Shown one piece after another: positions 44,124 through 55,649 of a DNA stretch of 64,000 nucleotides. The notes below the pieces were generated by a model. That model was not told the origin of the DNA, did not search any database, and was given only the letters and a program-made list of their open reading frames with translations. Positions within the stretch are counted from its first letter, which is position 1, and every line of letters starts with the position of its first letter. The translations under genes and the position numbers were made by a program. The stretch is from Ectobius pallidus (lineage: Eukaryota > Arthropoda > Insecta > Blattodea > Ectobiidae), in assembly GCA_964059195.1 (NCBI GenBank), contig CAXKWD010000003.1, positions 201,648,174 to 201,712,173 on the forward strand, given 5' to 3'.

Positions 44124-44225
44124 TTCAGATTGATCGAGTGGTCTAAGGCTTTAGACTTAAGTTCTGTTCCCCCCAAAGGTTCACATCCCATTTGGATGTA
44201 TGTAGGTTCAATCCCCACATCTGAT
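44124..44225 (+). tRNA. tRNA-Leu-like sequence, left arm (probably a pseudogene)
   Basis: 102 nt: acceptor TTCAGAT with ATCTGAT (6 of 7 pair), D arm CGAGTGGTCTAAGGC as in tRNA-Leu, anticodon loop CTTAAGT (anticodon UAA), a long variable arm ACATCC-CATTT-GGATGT, B box GGTTCAATCCC. The anticodon stem is weak and about 13 extra bases lie before the variable arm, so processing is doubtful. Confidence 0.5.
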
Positions 44226-45241
44226 ATATTTTTAAAATTCAATAATAAATTAAGGAATCGCGCACAATGTGCAATATCTTAACCTAAGACTTAACCTACC
44301 CAATCCTAAACCCGGAAAAAGGATTTTAATACAGCTTAATCCTGACCAGGACCATAAGTTTCCCTATCTAACCGTAGACCATTATAAACAGCCAAGTTAA
44401 TTTAAATAACACAAGATGACGATATAATGCAGATAACATTTATTCAATAAAAAAAAAAACAAAGAGAAAATCATGTGAAATCTTTAGAAAAAACACCTTT
44501 AAATTTTACCATTTATTCCTGTTTTCATATAGCATACGTCATGTATGGATTTATTTTAGTTGTTGTTCCACAAATTTCTAAAGTTATTTTATAAGACACG
44601 TCATATCAATATATTTATTTTTTTACAGAAAGGTGCTTAACGTTACATGTAAACATGCAGATGTCAGGCCCACATATCACACTACAGGAAACTGTTCAAC
44701 CTTGTGTAACATCATACAGGTGTGGTTCAATAAAAACAAGACATTGCTATTAACTGTATTTATTCCAACTCATGATATCAAAACTCTTCAGTCAAATACC
44801 ATGGCAACATAATTCCATTAAGATCTAGCAAACCATGGAAACTTCCTTTCTTATCACGTCTTGCAGTGTTATCACACAATACGGATAAATATTTTTGAAT
44901 CGTCACAAATTTATAGCATTAGATCCTATACTGTTATGAAAGTTACCATTTACGGAAAAATTTAACCCGTGAAATAACGCGAATTTCGTAAATAAAGCTA
45001 CAATGTCACATTTTGAAATTAATATCGGAGTACGGTAATCAACTAGCTAATTACTGCAAACATTTATATTTCTGAAGTTAATCAGTTGTCACACACGGCA
45101 AATTCTACACTAGCGAACACCTGTATCTAATTGTGTCCTTCCGCCCGCATATATCCACACACACATGTATAACATGAGTGTTTAAAGTGTTATGATTTTC
45201 TTTCGCAAATATGCTCTGGTTAGTCATTTCAGAAATAAATA

Positions 45242-45470
45242 AAGTGATCTCTATACAAACCATGAACGCCCACAGGGTTCCAGAAGGTTGAGGCTCCCAG
45301 ATTTTGGACATGTGATGGTAAAAAGGTTGTCAGCCTTACGCACCGGCCGCCTTTATCCCCACGATTGCTCCTGGTACTCATTTCTGTTCAAGGCTGAGTT
45401 GACCCCAGAGACATAGTACCACCAGAAGGATTAGGCAGGAATCGAACCCATAATATTCAGGTTTAAAATG
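45242..45470 (-). repeat. SINE S1 fragment, left arm
   Basis: Body of family S1 with a shortened head; the inverse B box GGAATCGAACCC is at 45438-45449. Mirrored exactly at 53660-53886. Confidence 0.8.
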
Positions 45471-45807
45471 CAACTCATTCTATAAATATTTTTTATTCTA
45501 CCACAAATTATATCATTAAGTCCTTCATTATTATGTAAGTTGTCATTTGCAATCAAATTTAACCGTGAAATAACACAAATTTCGTAAATAAAAACATTTT
45601 GAAAAATAATATCGAAGAACCTCGGTTCCAGTAAGGGTAACCAACAGTCTTTTTAACTAACTATAGTTATTTTACCATAATTCATACTTCTTGCTGTATG
45701 TATTATAATATTGCAATGGTTGGCAACATTTTTTGTGATCAACCAGAAAACTGAAACATAATCTCATAAATCGATATTTTGGGATTCGTCTTATAGGACA
45801 GATAGAA

Positions 45808-45945
45808 CTCCGCGGCGCTACATCCCTGAAGGGACAAGGCATACCAACAGTCCGCTATGTTATTTACCATAGCCAGATAGTAGGAATGGAGCCATGTAAC
45901 AAGCATGCCGACACCCATGGCTGTTAATGGTGGTTTCCATGACCA
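45808..45945 (-). repeat. SINE S4 fragment, left arm
   Basis: The reverse strand matches the 3' body of the SINE at 35250-35565 (CCACCATTAACAGCCATGG, GTGTCGGCATGCTTG, CTTCAGGGATGTAGCGCC). Confidence 0.78.
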
Positions 45946-46172
45946 TAGGATAGATAGACTATACAGTAAAACTATAAATCTTTAACGAAAATTTATATCT
46001 CGTCTTAGCTGAAAGTCGTCTTATAGAAATATACGGCATTCATCAAACTTAAGCATTTTACAAAATAATTTTTATTGTTATAATGTTTAATGTATAACTG
46101 TAACCGTGACTTATATAGTTCAAATTAATGGATAATATTGCTTCTATATTATACTTAGTTTTTATTTATTTA

Positions 46173-46206
<34 letters not shown>

Positions 46207-46914
46207 TCATGGTAAAAACATTGAACATAATGATCATGTCTGATGCTTTTGCGGTCTAGACACTTGATAGTTTTATGAAAATGTAATAAATAAAATTTAA
46301 TTATATCTTTTTCTCAATGCTAACCTTTATCAAGTATATGCTAGAGTGTTTATATAAAATATTTTTACATCATTAATTAAATTTCGTAGACAGAGCTTAT
46401 AAGGTGGATGGTACATTCTTTGCAATATTAAAAAAAAACCCGAGACTAAACAATCAATACGTTACTATATTATTATATAAGTTACCGTTGTCTAGTGATC
46501 CACATCCGGATTCATAGTACAAAAAAGTTCATACTATACGATACTCATCCCACACACACACACATAAACATGCTGCATACTACCTATTCTTTCTTCATGA
46601 TATACATATTCCCTAAATAGCAAGACATCGGGTATACTCGGAGATCTTCGTTTCACATCGTTCTTTATTATATTAAATGAATGCAATGAACAAATATTTT
46701 AATTTGAACCACAAACTACCAATGTAAATTACTTAGAGTCAATTAAATTAGCGGACAAAACCGCAGGCTCTATCACGAACAAACCACCTCTGAAGTTGAC
46801 AAATAAAATTCATCTACCCACAAACAGTTGAGAATCGATACAGTATTACATATGAGCAATAGAATCAAGAAAGCAGTAGTATTTATCAATGTTCACAGTT
46901 AACTTTGGAACTGC

Positions 46915-47110
46915 ATAACCGAATCTGAGACCGTAGAATGTACTCTAAAGCCAGAATTTTAGCTTTTTCATTAATTATTATCGTTTTAAATATTATTATA
47001 CTCTTAACTTTTCAATTAATTATCGAGGTGAAACCGCGAACACCTGCTACTTATATATATAACAATTTCATCATGTTCCACTTATACTTTGAGGCCATAT
47101 ACTTTATTGT
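46915..47110 (-). repeat. Fragment of a common insect repeat, left arm
   Basis: The reverse strand reads GCAGGTGTTCGCGGTTTCAC and CTCGATAATTAATTGAA, related to 56965-57200 (GCAGGTGCCTGCAGCTTCGC). Short hydrophobic open frames here (75 and 61 codons) are within this AT-rich DNA and are not called. Confidence 0.6.
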
Positions 47111-47736
47111 TGATGTGATAGTAAATATTCATTTCATCACGCATTCAACGCTGGAAAAGTCTTGAATACGATACTTGTAAAAATCAACCGCATTTTATTA
47201 AAAATACAACTTTGTCAAATTACGACATCTATAATTTCACATAAAATAGACTTCAAAACGCATTTATCACGACTATGACTATATCGGTGTAAAATTCCCA
47301 CATAAAAATAAAGTTCAAAACGTATTTTTCAAACCTATGACTAAAACGGTGTAATACTAACAAAAACAAATATGTATTGCTTGTAGAACGCATACTTATA
47401 ACAAGAAACATACCGAGACACAAACCTAAAAATATCATTATCTAAAACAAGACTAATCCTATAGAACCAAGACCACACCTACACCAAACCTAAAATAACT
47501 GGGTGAGAAGGACCATCCAACTAAAATATGTAAAAGTAATATACATATGTAATTTATACACATATTTTTATTTCAGGTATATACGACTTTTAATATAATA
47601 TTGTGTTACAATAAAAATTAATTATTTTTAATGTTAACGCAAGAATTCTTAAGAGTTTAAAATCCCGAGACACGTCACATATTCCTGTCTCCCACATTAT
47701 TTAACACACATAGTTTTCAGAAAATGTCTTTCTTCT

Positions 47737-48885
47737 TCATTTGATATATTCCCGCTCCTTCAATTCGGATATGATTTCTTGTATCTCGTTGTTATGCGAA
47801 TGATTCCCTGCTTCAGACAAAAGCAGAAGCAAACGTAATCTATTAATGTGTGCGTTGGGATCATAATCTATCTTATGATTCGTATATAAGTCCTCCCGCA
47901 CGGCAATACTATGCGATGAACCCTCATCGGATGAGTCCAAATATTGCTCTTCCGGAAATGAATCTGAACATTGATCCCCATCTTCTTCTTCTTCTTCTTT
48001 ACCCTCCTCTTCCGGATATAATTTTTTAATGATGTGAGGATATTTTTGAGTATTGAGTCTATGTTTGTTTTCGCTCTCTTCATAATTTTCTTTGCGAGCA
48101 CTAGTCTTCTCCAAAATCTCCTTATACGTGGTTAAATCATAACGGTTGTATAAATCTTTATTTGGTTTACTTTTCGTTAACAGTTCAAGCAGTCCAGGAC
48201 GGACGATATACCTCTCGTTACCAATATAAATGTTATCGTTTTTAATGGTGACGGGCGATTTACCAATGGTGAATACCTGCCTATCAGGATTCCATTTTAT
48301 TCCGTAATCATCATCATTTCTCGGTTTAAGCTGAACGAGTTTCTGGACATAAGGCGCCGATATTCGCCCGTAGATTTTTTCTAGCATATGATTATAATGC
48401 TTCTGCGGAATTTGCTCAGAGGGCTGATATGATCCATATTCCATTTCTGGATGTTGCGACTCATGTTGTCTTTTGTCTTTATTCAAGTTCACGTTATCTT
48501 CCAAGGGATCGGTTATCAGATTTTCATCATCGCTAATCTCTTGTTTCGACTGAAGCTCAGGTTTAGTTAATGTTGAAAATTTCTTTCTTATAGAATTTTC
48601 ATGTTTCGCATTGTCTGACGATATATGGTTAACTTGTACTCGCGGGAAGAGTTTCTGTGTTTCATCCTTATGTGTCGATAGTAGATGTTTCTTCAGACCG
48701 GAAGTATTATGATTTGTCATTTTTATTTCAACTTTCGGTCTATCGCACAGTTTGCATATACCGTAAATTTGATCACTCCCATGAACTATGTCGAAAAATT
48801 CATTATATTTACTGTTTGGCTTATTGCCCATCAGTTCCGATTGGAAGGATACTACACTACTTCGACCTGTGCTCTCGTCACTCAT
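47737..48885 (-). CDS. BED-finger protein of the palindromic element, left-arm copy
   Basis: 382 codons from the ATG at 48883-48885 (context CAAAATG); the frame is open 13 codons further upstream but without another ATG. Residues 44-72 form a BED-like C2H2 finger (C44-x2-C47, H67-x4-H72), following KYNEFFDIVHG and ending LKKHLLSTHK. Residues 80-165 are hydrophilic and probably disordered. Residues 194-258 (from YGIKWNPDRQVFTIG to TTYKEILEK) and the C-terminal LLLLLSEAGNHSHNNEIQEI resemble, from memory, a domain annotated DUF8207 in arthropod proteins, many near Polintons. An acidic run lies at 291-301. Nuclear DNA binding is likely from the finger; the exact role (replication, packaging or regulation) is unknown. 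Its product is identical to the right-arm copy. Confidence 0.85.
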   Translation of the reverse strand: MSDESTGRSSVVSFQSELMGNKPNSKYNEFFDIVHGSDQIYGICKLCDRPKVEIKMTNHNTSGLKKHLLSTHKDETQKLFPRVQVNHISSDNAKHENSIRKKFSTLTKPELQSKQEISDDENLITDPLEDNVNLNKDKRQHESQHPEMEYGSYQPSEQIPQKHYNHMLEKIYGRISAPYVQKLVQLKPRNDDDYGIKWNPDRQVFTIGKSPVTIKNDNIYIGNERYIVRPGLLELLTKSKPNKDLYNRYDLTTYKEILEKTSARKENYEESENKHRLNTQKYPHIIKKLYPEEEGKEEEEEDGDQCSDSFPEEQYLDSSDEGSSHSIAVREDLYTNHKIDYDPNAHINRLRLLLLLSEAGNHSHNNEIQEIISELKEREYIK

Positions 48886-49204
48886 TTTGATACCCACATT
48901 CACAGATTCAAGGACGAAAAACAACTAACTCTATTTTAACATACATCAACCCTTTATTAAGTTAAAAAATCTCATAGCGTCCAAAGAAGATCAAAACTCT
49001 GGGTTTTAAGTCAAAGTCTCACATTATTTTAGAGTCTCTCGTTATGTCTCTCGCTGGTACTCTCGGTCTCTCGGTGTAGTTGTTGATGTGGGTCTGGTAT
49101 AGACCACATATTACCACACATCATCTCTTTATTGCTAAAACTCATGTCATCTAACAAACAAACAAAAAAAAGATCATTTTAATCATATCTTACTAATAAC
49201 ACTT

Positions 49205-49535
49205 GCTTCATCAGTTACCAGATCTTGCTGTCTTGGTCTTGGTCTCGGTCTTGGTCTTGCTGTCTCGGTCTTGCTACCTCGGTCTTGCTACCTCGGTCTT
49301 GCTGTCTTGTTCTCGGTCTTGGTCTCGGTCTTGGTCTCGGTCTTGGTCTCGGTCTCGGTCTTGCTGTCTTGGTCTTGGTCTCGGTCTTGCTGTCTTGGTC
49401 TTGGTCTTGGTCTTGCTGTCTTGGTCTTGGTCTTGCTGTCTTGGTCTCGGTCTTGCTGTCTTACTGTCTTAGTCTTGGTCTTGGTCTTGCTGTCTTGGTC
49501 TTGCTGTCTTGGTCTGGGTCTCGGTCTTGACTAGT
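49205..49535 (+). repeat. Central hexamer array, left half (GGTCTT/GGTCTC)
   Basis: About 310 bp built of GGTCTT and GGTCTC with interspersed GCTGTCTT. Long open frames of Leu/Val/Ser/Trp here come from the repeat and are not proteins. Flanked outside by CTTCATCAGTTACCAGATCT. Confidence 0.9.
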
Positions 49536-49551
49536 TAAAACTAGTTAAAAC
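49536..49551. other. Hairpin loop of the palindrome
   Basis: A doubled CTAGTTAAAA unit (ACTAGTTAAAACTAGTTAAAA overall, about 20 bp from 49530) is the only non-mirrored sequence between the arrays. It is the symmetry centre in structure, although the outer arms give a midpoint at 49563.5 because the right array is longer. Confidence 0.75.
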
Positions 49552-49908
49552 AAGACCAAGACCAAGACCGAGACAGAAAGACCAAGACCAAGACAGCAAG
49601 ACCAAGACAGCAAGACCAAGACCAAGAACAAGACAGCAAGACCGAGACAGCAAGACCAAGACCAAGACCAAGACAGCGAGATCAAGACCAAGACCAAGAC
49701 AGCAAGACCAAGACCAAGACCAAGACAGCAAGACCGAGACCAAGACCAAGACCAAGACCAAGACAGCAAGACCAAGACCAAGACCAAGACCAAGACCAAG
49801 ACCGAGACCAAGACCAAGAACAAGACAGCAAGACCGAGACAGCAAGACCAAGACAGCAAGACCAAGCCAAGACCAAGACCGAGACCAAGACCAAGACAGC
49901 AAGATCTG
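49552..49908 (-). repeat. Central hexamer array, right half (AAGACC/GAGACC)
   Basis: Inverse of the left array, about 355 bp, so some tens of bases longer. The difference in unit order shows that the two halves changed by slippage after the palindrome formed. Confidence 0.9.
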
Positions 49909-50242
49909 GTAACTGATGAAGCAAGTGTTATTAGTAAGATATGATTAAAATGATCTTTTTTTTTGTTTGTTTGTTAGATGACATGAGTTTTAGCAATAAA
50001 GAGATGATGTGTGGTAATATGTGGTCTATACCAGACCCACATCAACAACTACACCGAGAGACCGAGAGTACCAGCGAGAGACATAACGAGAGACTCTAAA
50101 ATAATGTGAGACTTTGACTTAAAACCCAGAGTTTTGATCTTCTTTGGACGCTATGAGATTTTTTAACTTAATAAAGGGTTGATGTATGTTAAAATAGAGT
50201 TAGTTGTTTTTCGTCCTTGAATCTGTGAATGTGGGTATCAAA

Positions 50243-51391
50243 ATGAGTGACGAGAGCACAGGTCGAAGTAGTGTAGTATCCTTCCAATCGGAACTGATGG
50301 GCAATAAGCCAAACAGTAAATATAATGAATTTTTCGACATAGTTCATGGGAGTGATCAAATTTACGGTATATGCAAACTGTGCGATAGACCGAAAGTTGA
50401 AATAAAAATGACAAATCATAATACTTCCGGTCTGAAGAAACATCTACTATCGACACATAAGGATGAAACACAGAAACTCTTCCCGCGAGTACAAGTTAAC
50501 CATATATCGTCAGACAATGCGAAACATGAAAATTCTATAAGAAAGAAATTTTCAACATTAACTAAACCTGAGCTTCAGTCGAAACAAGAGATTAGCGATG
50601 ATGAAAATCTGATAACCGATCCCTTGGAAGATAACGTGAACTTGAATAAAGACAAAAGACAACATGAGTCGCAACATCCAGAAATGGAATATGGATCATA
50701 TCAGCCCTCTGAGCAAATTCCGCAGAAGCATTATAATCATATGCTAGAAAAAATCTACGGGCGAATATCGGCACCTTATGTCCAGAAACTCGTTCAGCTT
50801 AAACCGAGAAATGATGATGATTACGGAATAAAATGGAATCCTGATAGGCAGGTATTCACCATTGGTAAATCGCCCGTCACCATTAAAAACGATAACATTT
50901 ATATTGGTAACGAGAGGTATATCGTCCGTCCTGGACTGCTTGAACTGTTAACGAAAAGTAAACCAAATAAAGATTTATACAACCGTTATGATTTAACCAC
51001 GTATAAGGAGATTTTGGAGAAGACTAGTGCTCGCAAAGAAAATTATGAAGAGAGCGAAAACAAACATAGACTCAATACTCAAAAATATCCTCACATCATT
51101 AAAAAATTATATCCGGAAGAGGAGGGTAAAGAAGAAGAAGAAGAAGATGGGGATCAATGTTCAGATTCATTTCCGGAAGAGCAATATTTGGACTCATCCG
51201 ATGAGGGTTCATCGCATAGTATTGCCGTGCGGGAGGACTTATATACGAATCATAAGATAGATTATGATCCCAACGCACACATTAATAGATTACGTTTGCT
51301 TCTGCTTTTGTCTGAAGCAGGGAATCATTCGCATAACAACGAGATACAAGAAATCATATCCGAATTGAAGGAGCGGGAATATATCAAATGA
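50243..51391 (+). CDS. BED-finger protein of the palindromic element, right-arm copy
   Basis: Encodes the same 382 residues as 47737-48885, mirrored, transcribed away from the centre. The start ATG at 50243 has context TCAAAATGAG; upstream the frame lacks an ATG. The two copies share one inverted 1.36-kb region (48886-50242) as their divergent promoter area, including the central hexamer array. The amino-acid identity of two copies that could drift freely points to recent duplication or gene conversion; selection cannot be separated from this by eye. A hAT-derived BED protein captured by the element is the main alternative, but no hAT core (DST...TTDGA, CESAF) is present. Confidence 0.85.
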   Translation: MSDESTGRSSVVSFQSELMGNKPNSKYNEFFDIVHGSDQIYGICKLCDRPKVEIKMTNHNTSGLKKHLLSTHKDETQKLFPRVQVNHISSDNAKHENSIRKKFSTLTKPELQSKQEISDDENLITDPLEDNVNLNKDKRQHESQHPEMEYGSYQPSEQIPQKHYNHMLEKIYGRISAPYVQKLVQLKPRNDDDYGIKWNPDRQVFTIGKSPVTIKNDNIYIGNERYIVRPGLLELLTKSKPNKDLYNRYDLTTYKEILEKTSARKENYEESENKHRLNTQKYPHIIKKLYPEEEGKEEEEEDGDQCSDSFPEEQYLDSSDEGSSHSIAVREDLYTNHKIDYDPNAHINRLRLLLLLSEAGNHSHNNEIQEIISELKEREYIK

Positions 51392-52017
51392 AGAAGAAAG
51401 ACATTTTCTGAAAACTATGTGTGTTAAATAATGTGGGAGACAGGAATATGTGACGTGTCTCGGGATTTTAAACTCTTAAGAATTCTTGCGTTAACATTAA
51501 AAATAATTAATTTTTATTGTAACACAATATTATATTAAAAGTCGTATATACCTGAAATAAAAATATGTGTATAAATTACATATGTATATTACTTTTACAT
51601 ATTTTAGTTGGATGGTCCTTCTCACCCAGTTATTTTAGGTTTGGTGTAGGTGTGGTCTTGGTTCTATAGGATTAGTCTTGTTTTAGATAATGATATTTTT
51701 AGGTTTGTGTCTCGGTATGTTTCTTGTTATAAGTATGCGTTCTACAAGCAATACATATTTGTTTTTGTTAGTATTACACCGTTTTAGTCATAGGTTTGAA
51801 AAATACGTTTTGAACTTTATTTTTATGTGGGAATTTTACACCGATATAGTCATAGTCGTGATAAATGCGTTTTGAAGTCTATTTTATGTGAAATTATAGA
51901 TGTCGTAATTTGACAAAGTTGTATTTTTAATAAAATGCGGTTGATTTTTACAAGTATCGTATTCAAGACTTTTCCAGCGTTGAATGCGTGATGAAATGAA
52001 TATTTACTATCACATCA

Positions 52018-52215
52018 ACAATAAAGTATATGGCCTCAAAGTATAAGTGGAACATGATGAAATTGTTATATATATAAGTAGCAGGTGTTCGCGGTTTCAC
52101 CTCGATAATTAATTGAAAAGTTAAGAGTATAATAATATTTAAAACGATAATAATTAATGAAAAAGCTAAAATTCTGGCTTTAGAGTACATTCTACGGTCT
52201 CAGATTCGGTTATGC
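52018..52215 (+). repeat. Fragment of a common insect repeat, right arm
   Basis: Mirror of 46915-47110. Confidence 0.6.
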
Positions 52216-52920
52216 AGTTCCAAAGTTAACTGTGAACATTGATAAATACTACTGCTTTCTTGATTCTATTGCTCATATGTAATACTGTATCGATTCTCAA
52301 CTGTTTGTGGGTAGATGAATTTTATTTGTCAACTTCAGAGGTGGTTTGTTCGTGATAGAGCCTGCGGTTTTGTCCGCTAATTTAATTGACTCTAAGTAAT
52401 TTACATTGGTAGTTTGTGGTTCAAATTAAAATATTTGTTCATTGCATTCATTTAATATAATAAAGAACGATGTGAAACGAAGATCTCCGAGTATACCCGA
52501 TGTCTTGCTATTTAGGGAATATGTATATCATGAAGAAAGAATAGGTAGTATGCAGCATGTTTATGTGTGTGTGTGGGATGAGTATCGTATAGTATGAACT
52601 TTTTTGTACTATGAATCCGGATGTGGATCACTAGACAACGGTAACTTATATAATAATATAGTAACGTATTGATTGTTTAGTCTCGGGTTTTTTTTTTAAT
52701 ATTGCAAAGAATGTACCATCCACCTTATAAGCTCTGTCTACGAAATTTAATTAATGATGTAAAAATATTTTATATAAATACTCTAGCATATACTTGATAA
52801 AGGTTAGCATTGAGAAAAAGATATAATTAAATTTTATTTATTACATTTTCATAAAACTATCAAGTGTCTAGACCGCAAAAGCATCAGACATGATCATTAT
52901 GTTCAATGTTTTTACCATGA

Positions 52921-52954
<34 letters not shown>

Positions 52955-53181
52955 TAAATAAATAAAAACTAAGTATAATATAGAAGCAATATTATCCATT
53001 AATTTGAACTATATAAGTCACGGTTACAGTTATACATTAAACATTATAACAATAAAAATTATTTTGTAAAATGCTTAAGTTTGATGAATGCCGTATATTT
53101 CTATAAGACGACTTTCAGCTAAGACGAGATATAAATTTTCGTTAAAGATTTATAGTTTTACTGTATAGTCTATCTATCCTA

Positions 53182-53320
53182 TGGTCATGGAAACCACCAT
53201 TAACAGCCATGGGTGTCGGCATGCTTGTTACATGGCTCCATTCCTACTATCTGGCTATGGTAAATAACATAGCGGACTGTTGGTATGCCTTGTCCCTTCA
53301 GGGATGTAGCGCCGCGGAGT
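53182..53320 (+). repeat. SINE S4 fragment, right arm
   Basis: Mirror of 45808-45945. Confidence 0.78.
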
Positions 53321-53659
53321 TCTATCTGTCCTATAAGACGAATCCCAAAATATCGATTTATGAGATTATGTTTCAGTTTTCTGGTTGATCACAAAAAATG
53401 TTGCCAACCATTGCAATATTATAATACATACAGCAAGAAGTATGAATTATGGTAAAATAACTATAGTTAGTTAAAAAGACTGTTGGTTACCCTTACTGGA
53501 ACCGAGGTTCTTCGATATTATTTTTCAAAATGTTTTTATTTACGAAATTTGTGTTATTTCACGGTTAAATTTGATTGCAAATGACAACTTACATAATAAT
53601 GAAGGACTTAATGATATAATTTGTGGTAGAATAAAAAATATTTATAGAATGAGTTGCAT

Positions 53660-53886
53660 TTTAAACCTGAATATTATGGGTTCGATTCCTGCCTAATCCT
53701 TCTGGTGGTACTATGTCTCTGGGGTCAACTCAGCCTTGAACAGAAATGAGTACCAGGAGCAATCGTGGGGATAAAGGCGGCCGGTGCGTAAGGCTGACAA
53801 CCTTTTTACCATCACATGTCCAAAATCTGGGAGCCTCAACCTTCTGGAACCCTGTGGGCGTTCATGGTTTGTATAGAGATCACTTT
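53660..53886 (+). repeat. SINE S1 fragment, right arm
   Basis: Mirror copy of 45242-45470, with the same truncation points. Confidence 0.8.
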
Positions 53887-54903
53887 ATTTATTTCTGAAA
53901 TGACTAACCAGAGCATATTTGCGAAAGAAAATCATAACACTTTAAACACTCATGTTATACATGTGTGTGTGGATATATGCGGGCGGAAGGACACAATTAG
54001 ATACAGGTGTTCGCTAGTGTAGAATTTGCCGTGTGTGACAACTGATTAACTTCAGAAATATAAATGTTTGCAGTAATTAGCTAGTTGATTACCGTACTCC
54101 GATATTAATTTCAAAATGTGACATTGTAGCTTTATTTACGAAATTCGCGTTATTTCACGGGTTAAATTTTTCCGTAAATGGTAACTTTCATAACAGTATA
54201 GGATCTAATGCTATAAATTTGTGACGATTCAAAAATATTTATCCGTATTGTGTGATAACACTGCAAGACGTGATAAGAAAGGAAGTTTCCATGGTTTGCT
54301 AGATCTTAATGGAATTATGTTGCCATGGTATTTGACTGAAGAGTTTTGATATCATGAGTTGGAATAAATACAGTTAATAGCAATGTCTTGTTTTTATTGA
54401 ACCACACCTGTATGATGTTACACAAGGTTGAACAGTTTCCTGTAGTGTGATATGTGGGCCTGACATCTGCATGTTTACATGTAACGTTAAGCACCTTTCT
54501 GTAAAAAAATAAATATATTGATATGACGTGTCTTATAAAATAACTTTAGAAATTTGTGGAACAACAACTAAAATAAATCCATACATGACGTATGCTATAT
54601 GAAAACAGGAATAAATGGTAAAATTTAAAGGTGTTTTTTCTAAAGATTTCACATGATTTTCTCTTTGTTTTTTTTTTTTTATTGAATAAATGTTATCTGC
54701 ATTATATCGTCATCTTGTGTTATTTAAATTAACTTGGCTGTTTATAATGGTCTACGGTTAGATAGGGAAACTTATGGTCCTGGTCAGGATTAAGCTGTAT
54801 TAAAATCCTTTTTCCGGGTTTAGGATTGGGTAGGTTAAGTCTTAGATTAAGATATTGCACATTGTGCGCGATTCCTTAATTTATTATTAAATTTTAAAAA
54901 TAT

Positions 54904-55005
54904 ATCAGATGTGGGGATTGTACCTACATACATCCAAATGGGATGTGAACCTTTGGGGGGAACAGAACTCAAGTCTAAAGCCTTAGACCACTCGATCAAT
55001 CTGAA
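54904..55005 (-). tRNA. tRNA-Leu-like sequence, right arm (degenerate)
   Basis: Mirror of 44124-44225 but with loop CTTGAGT (formal anticodon UGA) and a damaged B box (GGTACAATCCC). The two arms diverge here more than in the gene. Confidence 0.45.
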
Positions 55006-55371
55006 TTGGATGGAATAAAATATCGATAAAATTAATCATGGTATCGATTTCTCGTAAATATACTCGACTCGGAATCATATTTAATAGCGAAATGAAATAA
55101 AAAATATACCCAATGTTCAAAAAAAATAAAAATAATTAATTGATAACCAAAAAGTGTTAGTTGAGGATGTACCCGCTGGAACATATGGCGCTAGGGTACG
55201 AACCGTAAAAAAATGATTGTGTGCGCATGCGTTGTAGTAATAGCATGCATAATAACCGTTATTTTTTAAACTTACCGCCGAAACTTGTCTCGACTTGAAT
55301 GAACACACAGTGCAGGACCTCCTCATGCGAGTCGGGGTTAAAGTAGCTCCTTCATAATGATGCATAGCGGA

Positions 55372-55649
55372 TCTTATCTTGACCGGATGTGGGGTGACCA
55401 CAGTGTGTGGCCACCTCTGCGCTAAAAGGTCTTAACCCCTACCATCCAACCATGTCGGACTTATCATTGTATGGATACAAATGTTTGAAAGCAATGGACC
55501 ATATCTTAACCGGATGATAGGGTGGTTATAAGGGCTTATCTTGACCGGATGTGTAGGATCTTATCAAAGGCTTATCTTAAAAGGTTTAGCGTGTAACCGG
55601 TTGACCATTGAGGCGTAATGTACCAGGTGGTATTATCTTAACCGGATGT
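55372..55649 (-). repeat. Subterminal iterons, right arm
   Basis: Exact mirror of the left-arm set (TATCTTGACCGGATG / TATCTTAACCGGATG on the plus strand). Confidence 0.7.

Noticed and set aside
46938..47165. Small membrane protein in the palindrome arm (also 51963-52190)
   Set aside because: AT-rich frame overlapping a common repeat fragment; hydrophobicity follows from base composition.
49203..49924. Long Leu/Val/Ser open frames on both strands at the centre
   Set aside because: They are translations of the GGTCTT/GGTCTC hexamer array, open in several frames at once, with no other sequence.
50204..50242. 13-residue N-terminal extension of the BED protein
   Set aside because: The upstream start would be TTG; the first ATG, in a good insect context, is at 50243 (48885 in the other arm).
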